A stretch of DNA of 9,118 bases, from NCBI GenBank assembly GCA_020200935.1, contig JAIVHR010000040.1:1-9118 (forward strand), written 5' to 3'. The translations under genes and the position numbers were made by a program. Shown here in pieces: positions 6,631-9,118 of the stretch. Source of the stretch: Sphingomonadales bacterium. GTDB taxonomy: Bacteria > Pseudomonadota > Alphaproteobacteria > Sphingomonadales > Sphingomonadaceae. Each line of letters opens with the position of its first letter. Position 1 is the stretch's first letter. A model generated the notes under the pieces. It was not told the origin of the DNA and did not search any database. It saw only the letters and a program-made list of their open reading frames with translations.

Positions 6631-6666
6631 GCTTCTCTCCCGCAAGGGGGACGGGGAATAGAGAGC
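6631..6666. repeat. Degenerate CTCTCCC-type hairpin between the S9 peptidase and the thioesterase
   Basis: GCTTCTCT at 6631-6638 pairs with AGAGAGC at 6660-6666 with one bulged base, and CCC at 6639-6641 can pair with the G-rich stretch inside. The core resembles the outer hairpins of the composite element at 1045-1229. On the message strand its GGGAGAG (6641-6635) may serve as ribosome site for the thioesterase. Confidence 0.45.
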
Positions 6667-6672
6667 GATCCC

Positions 6673-8820
6673 TTACTCCTCCACGCCCAATTGCCAGAGC
6701 ATGAAAGCCATCTCCTCGGCATATTCCCGCAGCGATTGGAAACGCCCCGACTGGCCGGAATGGCCAGCGCCCATCTCGGTCCGCAGCAAGGTGAGATCGT
6801 CGTCGGTCCGCATCGCGCGGAGCCGGGCGGCGAATTTGGCCGGCTCCCAATAGGTGACACGCGGATCGTTGAGTCCGGCCGTGATCAAGGTCGGCGGATA
6901 ATCCTTCGCCTCGATATTGTCGTAGGGCGAATAGCTGCGGATGTAGGTGAAGGCTTCGGGGTCGGTGATCGGATTGCCCCATTCGGGCCATTCGCCCGGC
7001 GTCAACGGCAGGCTTTCGTCGAGCATCGTGTTGAGTACGTCGACGAAGGGCACGCCGGCAACCACCGCCCCCCAAAGCTCGGGCGCCTGGTTCAGCACCG
7101 CGCCCATCAGCTCGCCGCCGGCCGAGCGGCCCGAGATCGCTATGCGGCCCGGTGAGGAATATCCTCGCGCGGTCAGCCCCCTGGCGACATCGACGAAATC
7201 GTTGAAGGTGTTGGTACGCTGCTCGAGCTTGCCGTCGAGATACCATTGATAGCCGAGATCGTCGCCGCCGCGGATATGGGCGATCGCATAGATGAAGCCG
7301 CGATCGATCAGGCTCAGCTGCCGCGTCGAGAAATTGGGCGGGATCGCATAGCCGTAGGCGCCATAGGCGTAGAGATGCATCGGCGTGTCGGGGCCGATCT
7401 CGGTGTCGCGGCGATAGACGAGGCTGACCGGGACCATCGTTCCATCGCGCGCTTCGATCATCAGCCGCTCGGTCGTATATTGGCCGGCATCGTAGCCTGA
7501 CGGGATCCGCTGCACCTTGAGCGTTTCGAGCGTGCCGGTGGCGATGTCGTAGCTATAGTCGGTGGACGGCGTGACCATCGATTCATAATCGACCCGGATC
7601 GCGTCGACGTCGAATTCGGCAACCGGGCCGAGCCCGGCCGAATAGCTGGCTTCGGGGAAGGGGACGCGGGTCGGCTCGTCGCCGCCATAGCGCCAGATCT
7701 CGAGCTGATCGAGCCCCTGCTCGCGGCCTTCGACGACGTAGAAATCCTCAAATGTCGTCATGCCGGTGAGGTAGAAATCATCCGATCCGGCGCGCAGCTC
7801 GGTCCAGTCGCCCGGCGTCTCCACCGGCGCGGTGACGAGCCGGAAATTCACATGATCGTCGTTGGTCAGGATATAGAGTGTGCCGTCGCGCTCCTCGACC
7901 GAATATTGCCGGTTCTCGATCCGCGGCGAGACGAGGATCGGCTCAGCCGACAGATCGTCCCTGGGCACCAGCCGCACCTCGTTGGTGACATTGTCGCCCG
8001 AGGAAATCAGCAGGAAACGCTCCGACTGGGTCTCGTCGATGCCGAGCTGGTAGCGCTGGTCCTCTTCGCGGTGGATTTCGCGGTCATCCGCCGGATCGCT
8101 GCCGAGTATATGGTGCATCGCCACCTGGGTGCGCCAGTTCTCGTTGACCGGGGTGTAGACGAAGCTGCCCGAATCGGCGGCCCAGACGACGCCGCCATTG
8201 GTCTCGGGAATCTCGTCGCCGAGATCCTCGCCGGCCGCGATATCGCGGACGCGCATGACGTAGCGTTCCGATCCGTCGGTATCGGTCGAATAGGCGAAGA
8301 GCCGTCCATCCGGGCTGACATCGAGCGCGCCGAGATCGAAATGCTCCTGCCCTTCGGCGAGCACGTTTTCGTCGAGCAGCAGCTCGTCGGGCCCGCCGCC
8401 GACCGGGCGGCGATACCATTTGCGATATTCCAGGCCCTCGTCATAGGCGTACCAATATTCCCACGCGCCGTCCCTGACCGGCACGCTCGCATCCTCTTGC
8501 GGGATGCGGCCCTTCATCTCCTCGAAGATCGTCTCGGAAAGCGCCTGGTGCGGCGCCATCACCGCCTCGTAATAGGCGTTCTCGGCGCGGACATAATCGA
8601 GCACATCCTCATCGTCGATCACCGGATAGCTCTGGTCCTTGAGCCAGAAATAGGGGTCCTCGACCGTCACCCCGTGCATGGTGAAGCTGTGCGGCCGCTG
8701 TTCGGCGACCGGAGGGGCGGGAATTTCGGACTGGGACACGGAATTGGCTTCCTGCTGGGCGGCTGCGGGTGAAGCGAGCGCGGCGAGACCGGCGACGAAA
8801 AGCATGGGACGAAGCGTCAT
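6673..8820 (-). CDS. Oligopeptidase B-like prolyl oligopeptidase-family serine peptidase (S9A), secreted
   Basis: Serine peptidase of the prolyl oligopeptidase family that cleaves short peptides, 715 residues. The N-terminus MTLRPMLFVAGLAALASPAAA is a good Sec signal peptide with cleavage expected before QQEA, so the enzyme should be periplasmic or lipid-free secreted. After it come the family opening VTVEDPYFWLKD, a beta-propeller region to about residue 430, and the C-terminal hydrolase domain with AYGAYGYAIPPNFS, IRGGDDLGYQWY and GRSAGGELMG. The catalytic triad is Ser566, Asp652 (LNDPRV) and His687 (GAGHSG); these spacings, 86 and 35 residues, match oligopeptidase B closely. The ATG at 8820 is chosen over the upstream in-frame ATG at 8910 because it has AGGGGG four bases before it and starts exactly at the signal peptide. 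It is divergent from the Xaa-Pro aminopeptidase gene. Confidence 0.94.
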   Translation of the reverse strand: MTLRPMLFVAGLAALASPAAAQQEANSVSQSEIPAPPVAEQRPHSFTMHGVTVEDPYFWLKDQSYPVIDDEDVLDYVRAENAYYEAVMAPHQALSETIFEEMKGRIPQEDASVPVRDGAWEYWYAYDEGLEYRKWYRRPVGGGPDELLLDENVLAEGQEHFDLGALDVSPDGRLFAYSTDTDGSERYVMRVRDIAAGEDLGDEIPETNGGVVWAADSGSFVYTPVNENWRTQVAMHHILGSDPADDREIHREEDQRYQLGIDETQSERFLLISSGDNVTNEVRLVPRDDLSAEPILVSPRIENRQYSVEERDGTLYILTNDDHVNFRLVTAPVETPGDWTELRAGSDDFYLTGMTTFEDFYVVEGREQGLDQLEIWRYGGDEPTRVPFPEASYSAGLGPVAEFDVDAIRVDYESMVTPSTDYSYDIATGTLETLKVQRIPSGYDAGQYTTERLMIEARDGTMVPVSLVYRRDTEIGPDTPMHLYAYGAYGYAIPPNFSTRQLSLIDRGFIYAIAHIRGGDDLGYQWYLDGKLEQRTNTFNDFVDVARGLTARGYSSPGRIAISGRSAGGELMGAVLNQAPELWGAVVAGVPFVDVLNTMLDESLPLTPGEWPEWGNPITDPEAFTYIRSYSPYDNIEAKDYPPTLITAGLNDPRVTYWEPAKFAARLRAMRTDDDLTLLRTEMGAGHSGQSGRFQSLREYAEEMAFMLWQLGVEE

Positions 8821-8902
8821 GACACCCCCTGTTGCATGGTGGCGCCGGGCGACGCCGGGGCCTATGTAGAGCGGGAAACGCAAAGCAGAAAGAGCAAAGC
8901 CG
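8821..8902. promoter_or_regulatory. Divergent intergenic region of the two peptidase genes
   Basis: The 82 bases between the two divergent starts must hold both promoters unless one gene is read from further away. The right half is comparatively A/G-rich (8876-8900), and the left half carries a GC-rich direct repeat (GCCGGGCGAC followed by GCCGGG). I could not identify a convincing -35/-10 pair in either direction. Confidence 0.35.
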
Positions 8903-9118
8903 ATGTCCACCCATGAAGATCGTTTGAAGGCCCTGCGCGAGGAGCTGGCGAAGCGCCGGCTGGCTGGTTTCGTGGTGCCGCTGACCGACGAGCATATGAG
9001 CGAATATGTCGGTTCCTATGCCCAGCGGCTCGCCTGGCTGACCGGATTCCAGGGCTCGGCGGGCACCGCGGTGGTGATGCCCGAGGATGCGGCGATCTTC
9101 ACCAACGGGCGCTATACC
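8903..9118 (+). CDS. pepP: Xaa-Pro aminopeptidase (aminopeptidase P, M24B), N-terminal fragment
   Basis: Metal-dependent aminopeptidase that releases the first residue from peptides with proline in position two. Only the first 72 residues are in the window, all from the creatinase N-terminal domain and not the catalytic pita-bread domain. The diagnostic run is VVPLTDEHMSEYV (24-36), then RLAWLTGFQGSAGTAVV (42-58) and a FTNGRY segment at the edge; these match the long three-domain aminopeptidase P type of about 600 residues. There is no signal peptide, so it should be cytoplasmic. The ribosome site is weak (AAGAG about nine bases before the ATG). It is divergent from the S9 peptidase, a pairing that makes sense for peptide breakdown. 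The symbol is tentative because only the first domain is seen. Confidence 0.88.
   Translation, partial: MSTHEDRLKALREELAKRRLAGFVVPLTDEHMSEYVGSYAQRLAWLTGFQGSAGTAVVMPEDAAIFTNGRYT

Noticed and set aside
6620..7246. Upstream extension of the thioesterase frame to 340 residues
   Set aside because: The extension overlaps the S9 peptidase in another frame and has no motif; thioesterases of this family are about 130-150 residues long.
7852..8772. A 306-codon plus-strand open frame
   Set aside because: It is antisense to the S9 peptidase, whose signal peptide, propeller and catalytic triad leave no doubt about the coding strand.

Overview
This GC-rich window (by eye well over 60% GC) looks like chromosomal DNA of an alphaproteobacterium, most likely a member of the Sphingomonadales. 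That placement is inference. It rests on the flavour of the proteins (6-phosphogluconolactonase, small alpha/beta hydrolase, periplasmic oligopeptidase B-like S9 peptidase, two-subunit sodium/solute symporter) and on short intergenic palindromes of the kind common in that order. There are no RNA genes, CRISPR arrays or transposases. Coding density is very high and no gene-free stretch exceeds about 200 bases.

Left block (1-5279, all on the minus strand, read right to left): a flavin-dependent phytoene-desaturase-like oxidoreductase that is broken near its C-terminus (3805-5279); a cytoplasmic S1-type sulfatase with an atypical active-site motif (2379-3722); a divergent 6-phosphogluconolactonase (1569-2279); the DUF4212 small subunit of a sodium/solute symporter (1242-1517); and, after 199 bases packed with palindromes, the large symporter subunit, which runs off the left edge (1-1042). 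Only the last three look like a natural operon. The sulfatase is less GC-rich than its neighbours and may be an insertion.

Middle block: an alpha/beta hydrolase on the plus strand (5372-6145), divergent from the broken oxidoreductase, carries a fresh 42-base in-frame tandem duplication near its N-terminus. It converges on a minus-strand hotdog-fold thioesterase (6224-6619), and a REP-like pair of hairpins fills the 78-base gap between them.

Right block: a secreted oligopeptidase B-like serine peptidase (6673-8820, minus) lies upstream of the thioesterase and divergent from an aminopeptidase P-type Xaa-Pro aminopeptidase (8903 to the right edge, plus). The two peptidases share an 82-base intergenic region and could act in series on peptides, although one appears periplasmic and the other cytoplasmic.

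I did not find a convincing new multi-gene system. The observations most worth checking are: the sulfatase motif C-R-P-A-K in place of C-x-P-x-R; the missing catalytic-loop histidine in the lactonase; the internal deletion in the oxidoreductase, with a perfect hairpin at the junction; and repeat-derived palindromes that appear to supply, and possibly mask, ribosome binding sites of two genes.
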